Origin: Amarobacter sp964507025
GTDB lineage: Bacteria > Chloroflexota > Dehalococcoidia > Tepidiformales > Tepidiformaceae
Direction: 5' to 3'
Length of the DNA stretch: 64,000 nt
Assembly: GCA_964507025.1 (NCBI GenBank)
Contig: CAZDOK010000006.1
Coordinates: forward strand, 124,001 to 188,000
Shown: in pieces, positions 43,954 to 53,560 of the stretch
How the letters are laid out: each line of letters opens with the position of its first letter
Numbering within the stretch: the first letter of the stretch is position 1
Translations under genes and position numbers: made by a program
The notes under the pieces: generated by a model
The model's input: the letters and a program-made list of their open reading frames with translations, nothing else
What the model was told of the DNA's origin: nothing
Database searches by the model: none

Positions 43954-46900
43954 ATGTCGATTGTCGGTGAACTCCTTGCCCGCCATCACGAACGTCTCTC
44001 GGGCTTTCCCGCTCCGCTCGAGCAGCACTATGAGGCCGCCCTCCGGTCACTCGCCCCGCGGCTCACGCCATCCCAGCTGCAAACGTGGGCCGAGACCGGT
44101 GTCGAACTCACCGCGCTGAGCCTTCGCTCTTGGGAAGCGGCCGTCGAGTACTTCAAGGCGGGCGAAAAGCTCCCCCAGAATGCGACCTGGGATGCCGTCG
44201 AGACGCTCGGGCGCGAAGCGCTCCAGATGGCCAGCGAGTCTGCGCCGCTTGCTGTCTCGTTCCTCCGGTCGGCACCGGCAACGATGGACGTCGTCGGACC
44301 GTCCCACGTTCGGCATTGGGCGGACCTGGGCCGCCGGCTCTACAAGGGCAACTGGAAGAGTTCCTCACTCGCTGCCCAGTTCTTTGACCTCGGCCCGACG
44401 GTGTTCGATGTCCTGCGGATCGGCCAGGCGAGCCGGCTTGTGCTGTTTGTCGACGAACTCTCCCGGCACAGTTACGAGCTTGCCGCCGCCTGCCTGGCGA
44501 CGGCACCGGGCGTGTTGCAGAAGCTGGACGAGGACGACCGGCTCCCTTTCATCGCCTTTGCGGTCGAACTCGCCCAGTCAAGCTGGGCCGACTCGCGCCT
44601 GTACTTCGAACGCGGCGCGCCCCTCCTCCACAAGGTCCATGCACCCCTCCGCGAACGTTTCCTGCTGCTGGCCGCGCAGGTCGCGCGCGGTCATAACCGG
44701 AGCGCATTCCAGTACTTCGAGGACGCCACGGCTGCACTCGCCGAGCTCGAGCCGGACGACCACCACCGCGTGATCGAACTCGGCGAGCAGCTTGCCCCTT
44801 ACTCGCCATATGCGGCGATGGACTTCATCGCGGCCGTACCAACCGTCCTGCAGCGCATCCGCATCGATGAGCTCGAGCCGTGGCAGAACGCCGGGCTGCG
44901 CATCCTTCAATCGAGCCACGAAGGTGGCGAGGCCTACTTCCGCCTCCAGTCGACCCGCGGCGAAGACATCCTCGAGAACCTTTCCGCCCGCGTTGAGCTC
45001 TCGCGCGTTGGCGAGATTCTTCGCCTGTACTGCAAGGCGCTCACTGGCACGAACGTAAGCATCCAGACCGCCGAGTCGCTGGCGGAAAAAGGTATCGGCT
45101 GGGTGGATGAGCACCGTGCGAGCACAGATGGCAGCACGATCTTCCTTCCAGAGGTGATGGAGCGGTTCCACGAGAAGGATCGCAACTTCTCGGCGCTGAA
45201 GGTGTTCGCCACGCACCAGGCGGCGCACATCGAATTCGGGAGCTTCGACTTCGACTTTGCCCGGACAGGAAACGTGTTCCCGCTTCGGCGCACAGGCCTC
45301 GCCGACCCTGAGCGCCACCCGGCGACCGACATGGAGGCGTTCTTCGACCTCTTCCCCGAACGGCAGCTGGCGAGCGATCTGTTCACGATTTCCGAGGACT
45401 CGCGCATCGATTCACGCGTAAAGCGCGAGTATGGCGGCATCCGCCGGCCGCTTCTCGGAATGCAGCAGGAGGAGCTTGCGAAACGGCCGGATATCCGCCA
45501 GATGCCGTTGCGCAACGCCTTCGTGGAGAACCTTGTACGGGCGAGCCTGGACGGCATCGAAGCCATCCGCTGGCCTCGCGACCGGGCAGAGCCGATGAGC
45601 CGTGCTCTGGGGCTGCTTTCCGCGGTCCAGGATGAGCGTGCCGCCGTTGAGGATGCTGCCGAGGCGACGCTGGCGCTCTACGAGATCGCAATCAGCATCC
45701 CCAACATCTTCGAGCAGCTCGATGAGGCGCAGTGGGACTCCGTTGAGCCCATGGAGGCCGGGCGCGCCATGCCCATGGAGGGCGGCGGCGAACAGGGCGG
45801 CGCGGCGAACCAGATGACCCTCGGTGGCGTGGAGGCCGGTGAGGGCGAGCAGGACTACGAGAGCCCGCAGGACATCGATTTCCGGGGCGACTTCAAGCCT
45901 GAGCTCGTCGACCTCCTGATGAAGCTCAAGGAGAACGCCCAGGGAGGCGAGGCCGGGCAGCAATCCCCTGTCCCGCTGACTCCCGAACAGCTGGCCGAAT
46001 TGCTGGCCAAGAGCGTCGAGATTGACCTCGACGCCATGTACGAGGGCGACCTCGACGCTTCGACCGGCCAGTTCATGTCGAACCTCATGAAGGAGGCAGG
46101 CACACCGTCGTCCGAAAAAGGCGATGCGGGGCAGCCCACCAGCGACAACTCGACGGGCGTGGGCGAAGGCGAGGAACCGCTCGCCCCCATCGTCACGGTG
46201 TACTACTACGACGAATGGGACTTCCGCGCCCAGGACTACAAGCCCCGCTGGTGCGCGGTGAAGGAGTCCAAGCTTGAAGAGGGCGAGGAGAACTTCTACG
46301 AGAACGCGCTTCGCGAGCATGCGGGCCTGGTAACTCAGACCCGGAAGCAGTTCGAGCTGATGAAGCCCGAGATGTTCCGGAAGCTGAAGCGCCTCCCTGA
46401 TGGCGAGGACTTCGACCTCGACGCCGCCATCGAGTGGATGATCGCGAAGCGCATCGGCGCCAACCCCAACGAGAAGATCTATTGGCGCCGCAACAAGATC
46501 GAGCGCGACGTTGCTGTCGCCTTCCTCATCGACATGTCGGCGAGCACCGACGAGGAGATCAACAAGCGCGAGAAGCGTTACGACGACGATGACTACGACG
46601 ACGACCCGCGCAAGTACCTGAGCTGGTGGGTTTCGAAACGCCGCCAGGAGCTGACCGCCCCGCCCAAGCGCATCATCGACCTCGAGAAGGAGTCGACGGT
46701 CCTCCTGATGACCGCGCTGGAGACGATCGGCGACCAGTATGGCATTTACGGGTTCAGCGGATACGGCCGCGACAACGTCGAGTTCTTCGTGATCAAGGAC
46801 TTCGACGAGACCCTGGACCAGCGCATCAAGAACCGGCTCGACAAGATCACGCCGATTCGCTCGACTCGCATGGGCCCGGCCATCCGGCACGCTACGCACA

Positions 46901-47193
46901 AGCTCAACATGACCGATGCGAAGGTGAAGATCCTGTTCCTCCTGAGTGACGGACGACCCCAGGACCACGGCTATGGGCGCGACCGGACTGAGAAGGAATA
47001 CGCGATCCACGACACCAAGCAGGCACTGAACGAGGCCAAGCGCGATGGCATCACGCCGTTCGCCCTCACGGTCGACCGGGCCGGGCACGACTACCTCAAG
47101 ACGATGTGCGAGGACATGGGCTACGAGGTGGTCGCGGACATCGAGGCGCTGCCGAGCCGCCTGCCCACCCTGTATCGAAGGCTGACGGAGTAG
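43954..47193 (+). CDS. Giant VWA-domain protein of the CbbO/NorD group
   Basis: 1079 residues. The first 360 are repeats of about 35-residue helical hairpins (for example LATAPGVLQKLDEDDRLPF, MDFIAAVPTVLQRIRIDEL). Residues about 405-430 hold THQAAHIEFGSFDFDF, a degenerate HExxH-like site. An acidic, low-complexity region lies at about 600-750. The C-terminal VWA domain (about 850-1075) has the MIDAS DMSAST, followed by an acidic loop (DDDDYDDDP), and LFLLSDGRPQDH. This is the CbbO/NorD architecture. It is much larger than typical NorD. It likely docks a client to the ATPase at 42368. GGGAGG is 19 bases before the ATG, a poor spacing. Confidence 0.85.
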   Translation: MSIVGELLARHHERLSGFPAPLEQHYEAALRSLAPRLTPSQLQTWAETGVELTALSLRSWEAAVEYFKAGEKLPQNATWDAVETLGREALQMASESAPLAVSFLRSAPATMDVVGPSHVRHWADLGRRLYKGNWKSSSLAAQFFDLGPTVFDVLRIGQASRLVLFVDELSRHSYELAAACLATAPGVLQKLDEDDRLPFIAFAVELAQSSWADSRLYFERGAPLLHKVHAPLRERFLLLAAQVARGHNRSAFQYFEDATAALAELEPDDHHRVIELGEQLAPYSPYAAMDFIAAVPTVLQRIRIDELEPWQNAGLRILQSSHEGGEAYFRLQSTRGEDILENLSARVELSRVGEILRLYCKALTGTNVSIQTAESLAEKGIGWVDEHRASTDGSTIFLPEVMERFHEKDRNFSALKVFATHQAAHIEFGSFDFDFARTGNVFPLRRTGLADPERHPATDMEAFFDLFPERQLASDLFTISEDSRIDSRVKREYGGIRRPLLGMQQEELAKRPDIRQMPLRNAFVENLVRASLDGIEAIRWPRDRAEPMSRALGLLSAVQDERAAVEDAAEATLALYEIAISIPNIFEQLDEAQWDSVEPMEAGRAMPMEGGGEQGGAANQMTLGGVEAGEGEQDYESPQDIDFRGDFKPELVDLLMKLKENAQGGEAGQQSPVPLTPEQLAELLAKSVEIDLDAMYEGDLDASTGQFMSNLMKEAGTPSSEKGDAGQPTSDNSTGVGEGEEPLAPIVTVYYYDEWDFRAQDYKPRWCAVKESKLEEGEENFYENALREHAGLVTQTRKQFELMKPEMFRKLKRLPDGEDFDLDAAIEWMIAKRIGANPNEKIYWRRNKIERDVAVAFLIDMSASTDEEINKREKRYDDDDYDDDPRKYLSWWVSKRRQELTAPPKRIIDLEKESTVLLMTALETIGDQYGIYGFSGYGRDNVEFFVIKDFDETLDQRIKNRLDKITPIRSTRMGPAIRHATHKLNMTDAKVKILFLLSDGRPQDHGYGRDRTEKEYAIHDTKQALNEAKRDGITPFALTVDRAGHDYLKTMCEDMGYEVVADIEALPSRLPTLYRRLTE

Positions 47194-47201
47194 CAGCGGC
47201 T

Positions 47202-47825
47202 GTGCGTCTCATCCTCATCCGCCATGGGGAATCTGAAGGCAACGCCAGCGGAGTCATCCAGGGCCGGATGGACTTCGGTCTGAGCCCGACGGGCGTGCGC
47301 CAGGCGCACGCCACCGCCGCGTTCCTCGCGGAGTTCGAGGCCGACCGGGTTGTGACGAGCCCCCTCCGCAGGGCCGCCGAAACAGCAGGCATCATCGCCG
47401 GTCAGCTGGGGCACGAACCGCTCCCCATGCCGGAACTGATGGAATACGACATCGGCCACGCCAGTGGTCTGACCGGCGCGGAGTTGCGTCAGCGGTTTCC
47501 AGCCGTGTTCGCGGCCGCGGCAGCGGGTAACCGCCCCGCGTTCCCGGGCGAGGAAGGGCGCGACCATTTCGCTGCGCGCCTGCGCAAGGCGCTGGACGAC
47601 CTTGCGGAAGCAGGCGGCACGACGGTCGCGGTTGCTCACGGCGGAGTCATCAGTTCACTCTGCCACCTGGTGGTCGGGATGGACGTGAACCGGCCCGGTG
47701 CATTCCACGTAGCGAACTGCAGCCTCACCGAAATCGTGCGTGACCGCGCTGGCCGCCTCGTGGTCGCCCGTCACAACGATACGTGTCACCTTTCGGGCAT
47801 GGTCACCTTCACCGACCGCGGCTGA
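47202..47825 (+). CDS. Histidine phosphatase (phosphoglycerate mutase-like)
   Basis: 207 residues. The catalytic RHGESEGN is at residues about 7-14, the second His is in VAVAHGGVISSL (about 144-155) and Arg in TSPLRRAAETA. This is a cofactor-dependent-mutase-like branch; members dephosphorylate varied substrates. The start was placed at GTG 47202, 8 bp after the VWA stop, since upstream codons of the open frame overlap that gene. It ends the plus-strand group and faces the thioredoxin-like gene. Confidence 0.87.
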   Translation: MRLILIRHGESEGNASGVIQGRMDFGLSPTGVRQAHATAAFLAEFEADRVVTSPLRRAAETAGIIAGQLGHEPLPMPELMEYDIGHASGLTGAELRQRFPAVFAAAAAGNRPAFPGEEGRDHFAARLRKALDDLAEAGGTTVAVAHGGVISSLCHLVVGMDVNRPGAFHVANCSLTEIVRDRAGRLVVARHNDTCHLSGMVTFTDRG

Positions 47826-47826
47826 T

Positions 47827-48159
47827 TTACTGCTTCTTCCCTTCCCGGGCCTGCAATTCGAGGATGGTATTGGCGATGAGCCGCGCGTGGGGGTAGGGCT
47901 TCCAGCCTTCGGGCGTGTTGTAGTAACGGGTCCCGCTCTGGTACTCGTCTGGCTCACGCTCGCCATATTCCACGTCGATGCCGTTGACGCGGATGGAGGG
48001 CGAGCCGAGGAACTTCTTGTCGCGCGCATCTTCCATGCCGTCGACTTCGGTGTAGATGACTTCGATGGTGGGGTCGGTGGCCTCCAGGGCCAGGCGAAGG
48101 GCTTCTTCCGCCTGTGCGCTGCGGCCCGTGGCCTTGGAATAAAGGAACTCGATCTTCAT
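47827..48159 (-). CDS. Small thioredoxin-fold protein without CxxC
   Basis: 110 residues. The region KKFLGSPSIRVNGIDVEYG has the cis-Pro loop and strands of the thioredoxin fold seen in DUF2703-like and mercury/arsenic-type small redox proteins. The place where a CxxC should be reads SKATGRSAQAEEAL, without cysteines, so it is not a disulphide oxidoreductase by the usual chemistry. It follows rarA by 3 bp in the mutS2-rarA operon. Role unknown; it could bind a thiol or protein partner. Confidence 0.65.
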   Translation of the reverse strand: MKIEFLYSKATGRSAQAEEALRLALEATDPTIEVIYTEVDGMEDARDKKFLGSPSIRVNGIDVEYGEREPDEYQSGTRYYNTPEGWKPYPHARLIANTILELQAREGKKQ

Positions 48160-48162
48160 GGC

Positions 48163-49521
48163 TTAGTCCGAAAGAGAGGGTGGGTCGGCGTCCCCGGTTC
48201 GAAGTTCCAGCCAGCGTCTCGCCGCCTCAGCCTCGAAACCGAGTTCGCCCGGTACGTAATACTGTGGCTGGCCGAGTTCTTCCGGCAAATAGCGCATCCC
48301 GCGTGCCACGTGACCCGGTTCGTCGTGCGCGGACCGGTATCCCGCCCCGTACCCAAATTCCCGCATCATCCCGGTGACCGCGTTGCGGAGTTGCATCGGG
48401 ACCGGCAGGTGCGCGGTTTGCCTGGCGTCCTCGATGGCCCGGCCGTAGCCGCTCCCGACGCTGTTACTCTTCGGGGCCAACGCCAGGTAGAGGCACGCCT
48501 CGGCCATGGGAAAGAAGCCTTCCGGCATCCCCACGAAGTGCACTGCCTGCTGGCAGGCGACAGCCACCTGCAGAGCCTGTGGGTCCGCAAGCCCCACATC
48601 CTCGGCCGCCAGGATCACCATCCGCCTGACGATGAAGAGCGGGTCTTCGCCCGCCTCAATCATTCGCGCCAGCCAGTACAGGGCCGCGTCCGGCTCACTG
48701 CCCCGGAGCGACTTGATAAACGCGGAAATCGTGTCGTAGTGGTAGTCCGACTGCCGGTCGTAGTAAGGCCGGCGATCCTGGAGCGCCTGGCCGATGTCGC
48801 CCGCAGTGATTTCGCGCCGGCCCGCGCCGTGCGCGATGTCGGCTGCAATCTCCAGCGCCGTGAGGGCCGCGCGGGCGTCGCCGTTGGCGCCTTCCAGCAG
48901 CGACCGGAGCGCGGGCTCCCCGACATCGACGCCCAACGAACCGAGGCCACGGGCTTCATCGCCCAACGCCCGCTCGATGACGGCCCGGAGGGCGTCGGGC
49001 CCCAGCTGTTTCAACCGCACGACACGCGACCGGCTCAGCAACGGAGCGATGACCTCGAACGAAGGGTTTTCCGTCGTGGCCCCGACGAGGGTGACGGTCC
49101 CATCCTCGACGTAGGGAAGGATGACGTCCTGCTGGGCCTTGTTGAAGCGATGGATCTCGTCGACGAACAGCACCGTGCGGCGGCCAGCGGCGCGCCTGGC
49201 GTTGGCGTCAGCCATCACCTTGCGCAGGTCGGCCACCCCTGATGATACGGCCGAAAGAGCCACGAATTCGGCCGCGACACTCCCGGCCAGAATGCGGGCG
49301 AGCGTGGTCTTCCCACAACCCGGTGGCCCCCAGAGGATTATTGAAGGCAACCGCCCGCGCTCGACCGAGCCACGTAGCATCGAGCCCGGACCGACAGCCT
49401 CCTCCTGCCCGACGAACTCATCCAGGGTTCGGGGGCGCATACGCGCGGCGAGCGGCGCATCCGGAGGGAGTGCTGGTTCACCGAGGTCGAAGGCGCCCTG
49501 CGCGGAAGGAGTGCGTGGCAT
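48163..49521 (-). CDS. rarA: Replication-associated recombination protein A (RarA/MgsA AAA+ ATPase)
   Basis: 452 residues. RPRTLDEFVGQEEAVGPGSMLR at the start, Walker A GPPGCGKTT (about 65-73), Walker B in LFVDEIHRFNKAQQD and sensor-1 TTENPSFEV identify RarA, which acts at stalled forks with SSB. The C-terminal tetramerisation region is complete (LGFEAEAARRWLELR). It begins 1 bp after the mutS2 stop, so the two repair genes are co-translated. Confidence 0.94.
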   Translation of the reverse strand: MPRTPSAQGAFDLGEPALPPDAPLAARMRPRTLDEFVGQEEAVGPGSMLRGSVERGRLPSIILWGPPGCGKTTLARILAGSVAAEFVALSAVSSGVADLRKVMADANARRAAGRRTVLFVDEIHRFNKAQQDVILPYVEDGTVTLVGATTENPSFEVIAPLLSRSRVVRLKQLGPDALRAVIERALGDEARGLGSLGVDVGEPALRSLLEGANGDARAALTALEIAADIAHGAGRREITAGDIGQALQDRRPYYDRQSDYHYDTISAFIKSLRGSEPDAALYWLARMIEAGEDPLFIVRRMVILAAEDVGLADPQALQVAVACQQAVHFVGMPEGFFPMAEACLYLALAPKSNSVGSGYGRAIEDARQTAHLPVPMQLRNAVTGMMREFGYGAGYRSAHDEPGHVARGMRYLPEELGQPQYYVPGELGFEAEAARRWLELRTGDADPPSLSD

Positions 49522-49522
49522 C

Positions 49523-51883
49523 TCAGCCTGCCAGGAGCGCGATGGTCACGCCCTCTCCGCCCTCATTGGCCGCGGCTGACTCGTACTTCCGTACGAGGGG
49601 ATGATGCGCCAGCGCCTCACGAATCGCCGCCCGCAGCGCGCCGGTGCCCTTCCCGTGGATGATCCGCACGAAGGGAAGCCCGGCCCGGAATGCGCTGTCG
49701 AGGTACGTCTCGAACTGTTCCAGCGCGGCTTCGGCCCGCTGGCCCCGCAGGTCGAGCTCCATCGAGACCGGTGGCCCCATCGGCACTTTGATGCGTTCTC
49801 CCGAGGGCGTCGGCGTCTCGATGCGGTCGATCCGGTCCACGTAGACCTTCATCCGGAGCGAACCGAATTGCACCTCTACGCGGCCGTCCTCCCCAACCGT
49901 GCTCAAGGCTTCGCCCAGCTGGGGGATGTCCCGGACGTGGACGAGATCTCCGGGCTCGACTTCGCGCCGTATGGCCACCGGTGCGGTGGGTTCGGCGCGG
50001 CGGGGCCTGGCGCGAGCAGCCAGCCGTTCAACGTCCTTGTCCAGGGAGCGCAGGGTCTCGGCCGCGGCGGCCACGTCGAACTCCCGCGTTGCGGCTCTCC
50101 GCTTTGCCGATTCGACCTCCCGGCGGAGCCTGGCAAGCGTGTCTTCGGCCTCCTGGCGGGCATCGCCGAGAATGGCGGCACGCTCCTGTTCGATCCGGTC
50201 GCGGCGCTCGGCCAGCGTGACGCGCAATTCTTCTGCTTCCCGGCGAGCCAGTTCCTCGCGGTGCCTGGCGTCGGCCGCGGCGGAGCGTTCCGCACGTATC
50301 TCGGCGAGCAGCGTTTCCAGTTCGAAGTGCTCGGGAGCGAGCTGCTCGCTCGCGCGGGCAAGCACCTCTTCGGAGAGCCCGAGCCGGCGCGCGATCGCAA
50401 TGGCGTTCGACTGTCCCGGGAGACCGACCGTCAGGTGGTAGGTTGGGCTGAGCGTTTCGACATCGAACTCCACGGAGGCGTTACGCAGCCGAGGGTCGTT
50501 GTGGGCGAACACCTTGAGTTCCCCATGGTGCGTGGTGGCGATCAGCGTGCAGCCGCGGTCCAGCAGCGTTTCGAGCACGGCCCGCGCGATCGCGGCGCCC
50601 TCAGCCGGGTCGGTCCCGGCTCCCAGTTCGTCCAGCAATACGAGGGTATCGCCTCCCGCACGGTCGAGGATGCTGATGATGTTCCGCATGTGAGACGAGA
50701 ACGTGGAGAGCGATTGTTCTATGGACTGCTCGTCGCCGATATCCGCGAAGATGTTCGGGTAGTGCCGGATGCGGCTTCCATGGTCACAGGGGACGCCCAA
50801 CCCCGCCTGGGCCATGAGTGTTAGCAACCCCACCGTCTTCAATGCAACGGTCTTGCCCCCCGTATTCGGACCGGTGATGACGATCCCGGCGTAGTCCCCG
50901 CCTACCTCGATGTCCGTGGGTACGACCTCACCCTTCAAGAGCGGATGCCGGCCCCGCACCAGGATGGTGGCCCCGGAGGGCTGGAACCACGAGTCGACTT
51001 CGCCGGGCGGAGGGAGTTCCGCCCGCATCTTGCGGGCAAGCCGCACCTTGGCACTCAGCAGGTCGAGCCGGGCGAGGGCCAGCAGCGACTCCAAGGCGAG
51101 CTCCGCTGACTCGCCGAGGAGTGTGGTGAGGCGCTGCAGCACCCGGCGCACTTCGCGCTCCTCGGCAAGCTGGAGTTCACGGACCTGGTTGCCGGCATCC
51201 ACGACGCCCATGGGCTCGATGAACAGCGTCGCACCGCTGGATGAAACATCGTGGACGATCCCGGGCACCTGGCCGCGGTAGTCGGCCTTGATGGGGACGA
51301 CCTTTCGGCCGTTCCGCTCCGTGAGCAGTCCTTCCTGGGCGACCCCGCGGCGAATCGCGTCGGCGAGGGCTGCCTGCGCACGCTGTTCGAGCCGTGACTC
51401 GGCGGTGCGCAGTTCGCGACGGGTGGCGGCGAGCTGTTCGCTCGCCGCGTCGGCGACCTCGCCACGAGCGGAAATGGACCGCTCCACTTCGTCGCTGAAG
51501 AAGCGGAAGTCGCCGATCACATCAGCGTTCGCGGCTAGCCGGGGCACCCGGTCGCGCACCTTTTCGAGCACCAGCCGGGCGCGGCGGGCGGTCTTCAGGG
51601 TCTGTGCCGCCTCCAGGAGGTCTCCCGGCTCGAGGACCTGACCGATGGAGGCCGCATGGATCACGGGGCGGATATCGCGGGCCCCCGCGAAGGGCACATC
51701 GATGCCCAGCTGATCGAGCAGCCGCATCTCCGCCGTTTCGGATTGCATCTCGAAGGCTGTCGCGTAGTCCGGTGTGGGCCTGACGGCCAGCGCCAGCTCG
51801 CGCCCGACGCTGAAGGCGGTCTCGCCAGCCAGCAGGTGCAGGACTTTTTCGAACTCGAGGACACGGATTGTGTGCTCGTCCAT
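49523..51883 (-). CDS. mutS2: MutS2-type endonuclease/ATPase
   Basis: 786 residues. The MutS-core ABC-type ATPase has Walker A ITGPNTGGKTVALKT (about 335-350) and DELGAGTDPAEG. A long coiled-coil follows (about 510-630). The C-terminal Smr domain holds LDLRGQRAEA and IIHGKGTGALR, the nuclease motifs. MutS2 suppresses recombination or rescues collided ribosomes in different bacteria. It lacks the mismatch-binding domain of MutS. ATG 51883 is divergent from the biotin carboxylase gene, 126 bp away. Confidence 0.95.
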   Translation of the reverse strand: MDEHTIRVLEFEKVLHLLAGETAFSVGRELALAVRPTPDYATAFEMQSETAEMRLLDQLGIDVPFAGARDIRPVIHAASIGQVLEPGDLLEAAQTLKTARRARLVLEKVRDRVPRLAANADVIGDFRFFSDEVERSISARGEVADAASEQLAATRRELRTAESRLEQRAQAALADAIRRGVAQEGLLTERNGRKVVPIKADYRGQVPGIVHDVSSSGATLFIEPMGVVDAGNQVRELQLAEEREVRRVLQRLTTLLGESAELALESLLALARLDLLSAKVRLARKMRAELPPPGEVDSWFQPSGATILVRGRHPLLKGEVVPTDIEVGGDYAGIVITGPNTGGKTVALKTVGLLTLMAQAGLGVPCDHGSRIRHYPNIFADIGDEQSIEQSLSTFSSHMRNIISILDRAGGDTLVLLDELGAGTDPAEGAAIARAVLETLLDRGCTLIATTHHGELKVFAHNDPRLRNASVEFDVETLSPTYHLTVGLPGQSNAIAIARRLGLSEEVLARASEQLAPEHFELETLLAEIRAERSAAADARHREELARREAEELRVTLAERRDRIEQERAAILGDARQEAEDTLARLRREVESAKRRAATREFDVAAAAETLRSLDKDVERLAARARPRRAEPTAPVAIRREVEPGDLVHVRDIPQLGEALSTVGEDGRVEVQFGSLRMKVYVDRIDRIETPTPSGERIKVPMGPPVSMELDLRGQRAEAALEQFETYLDSAFRAGLPFVRIIHGKGTGALRAAIREALAHHPLVRKYESAAANEGGEGVTIALLAG

Positions 51884-52009
51884 TTGTCCAAGCGTAATGC
51901 GGCGAGGGACGCTGAACCAGTCGCCGCTTGCCCGTTCGCCTGTCGGTCAACGGCCCCGTATGCTGTGGAAACGCTATCGACTCTCTCTAGAGAAGTAGAG
52001 CCTGTAGAT

Positions 52010-53560
52010 ATGTTTTCCAAAGTGCTCGTTGCCAATCGCGGAGAAATCGCGCTCCGCATTGTTCGCGGACTCCGCGACCTTGGCATCCGTTCCGTCGCCG
52101 TGTACTCCGAGGTGGACCGGTCGTCGCAACATGTGCGCAACGCCGATGAGGCGCACTTCATCGGGCCAGCCGATGCGAGGCAGAGCTACCTGAACGTGGA
52201 ACGCATCATCAGCGTAGCGCGAGAGTGCGGCGCCGAGGCGGTGCACCCCGGCTACGGGTTCCTGGCGGAGAATGCCGACTTCGCGGAGGCCTGCGCCGAG
52301 GCCGGGATGACGTTCATCGGGCCGGATGCCGCTTCCATCCGCCTGCTCGGTGACAAGATCGCGGCACGGAAGATCGCGGCGGACGCGGGCGTCCCGGTGC
52401 TCCCGGGCAGCGGCGAGCTCTCCTCCATCGAGGAGGCGCTGGCGTATGCCGATAGCATCGGCTACCCGGTGATGATCAAGGCGGCGGCCGGCGGTGGCGG
52501 CCGGGGCATCCGGCTCGTGCAGCGTCGCGAAGACCTGCAGGATGCAGCCGCCCGTGCCATGCAGGAGGCCCAGGCTGCCTTCGGCAACCCCGCTATCTAC
52601 GTCGAGAAGAACCTGCAGCGCGTGCGCCACATCGAAGTGCAGGTCATCGGCGACCAGTTTGGCAACATCGTGCCCGTTGGTGAGCGTGAGTGTTCGATCC
52701 AGCGGCGGCACCAGAAGCTCATCGAGGAATGTCCGAGCATCGCCGTTTCGCCTCAGCTCCGCAGAAGCCTCACGCGCGCGGCGGTTCGCATCGCCCGGGC
52801 AGCTAATTACCATAACGTTGGTACAGTGGAGTTCCTGCTCAATGAGGATGGGAGCTGGTACTTCCTCGAGATGAATACCCGCCTCCAGGTCGAGCACCCC
52901 GTGACGGAGATCGTGACGGGCACCGACCTCGTGAAAGACCAGATCCTGGTGGCGGCGGGCGAGGAACTGCCCTACGACGAAGCCGACCTGCTGACCCGGG
53001 GCTGGGCAATTGAGTGCCGGATCGTCGCCGAAGACCCGTTCAACAACTTCCTTCCGTCAGTGGGGCGCGTCGTCCTGGCCCGGGAGCCCGCCGGCCCGGG
53101 TATCCGAGTCGAAAGCGCGCTCTACGATGGCGTGGAGGTCACGCCGTACTACGACTCTCTGCTGGCCAAGGTCACGGCCTGGGGGCGCAACCGTGAAGGT
53201 GCGCGGACCCGCATGAAGCGCGCACTTGCCGAGTTCAAGGTCGTGGGGGTCGCCACGAACATCCCGTACCTCGAGCAGATCCTCGATCAGCCCGACTTCA
53301 TCCATGGCTACTTCGACACGGAGTTTCTCGATCGACACGAGGTTGTAGTTGAGGAGCATCTCTCTCAGCAGCGCGCATTCGCGGAGATCGCGTCGCTCCT
53401 CATGGTGACTGGCGAGGCTGACTACGCCGAGGCGCCATCGCCGAACGGTGCGGTCGCACAGGCCGGCAACGGTCGGCGACAGGGAGCTTCCCACTGGCGG
53501 GCCCAGATGGCCGGCGTGGGCGGGAACAGGGGTATGGGCCGATGGCCGAGAAGTATCTAA
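52010..53560 (+). CDS. accC: Biotin carboxylase (acetyl/propionyl-CoA carboxylase subunit)
   Basis: 516 residues. MFSKVLVANRGEIALRIVRGLRDLG starts the biotin carboxylase N domain, AAAGGGGRGIRLV (about 162-174) is the ATP-grasp glycine loop and EMNTRLQVEHPVTE (about 286-299) the active-site motif. The C-terminal 60 residues are low in pattern and longer than AccC. It carboxylates biotin on the carrier encoded next, overlapping by 19 bp. No carboxyltransferase gene lies nearby, so acetyl- or propionyl-CoA specificity is open. Confidence 0.93.
   Translation: MFSKVLVANRGEIALRIVRGLRDLGIRSVAVYSEVDRSSQHVRNADEAHFIGPADARQSYLNVERIISVARECGAEAVHPGYGFLAENADFAEACAEAGMTFIGPDAASIRLLGDKIAARKIAADAGVPVLPGSGELSSIEEALAYADSIGYPVMIKAAAGGGGRGIRLVQRREDLQDAAARAMQEAQAAFGNPAIYVEKNLQRVRHIEVQVIGDQFGNIVPVGERECSIQRRHQKLIEECPSIAVSPQLRRSLTRAAVRIARAANYHNVGTVEFLLNEDGSWYFLEMNTRLQVEHPVTEIVTGTDLVKDQILVAAGEELPYDEADLLTRGWAIECRIVAEDPFNNFLPSVGRVVLAREPAGPGIRVESALYDGVEVTPYYDSLLAKVTAWGRNREGARTRMKRALAEFKVVGVATNIPYLEQILDQPDFIHGYFDTEFLDRHEVVVEEHLSQQRAFAEIASLLMVTGEADYAEAPSPNGAVAQAGNGRRQGASHWRAQMAGVGGNRGMGRWPRSI

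Noticed and set aside
45412..47088. A 558-residue minus-strand open frame inside the VWA gene
   Set aside because: It is a shadow of the VWA domain and acidic region, with Leu/Val/Arg repeats but no motif.
47740..49242. A 500-residue plus-strand open frame opposite rarA
   Set aside because: It covers the histidine phosphatase end and rarA in antisense, without motif or start signal.
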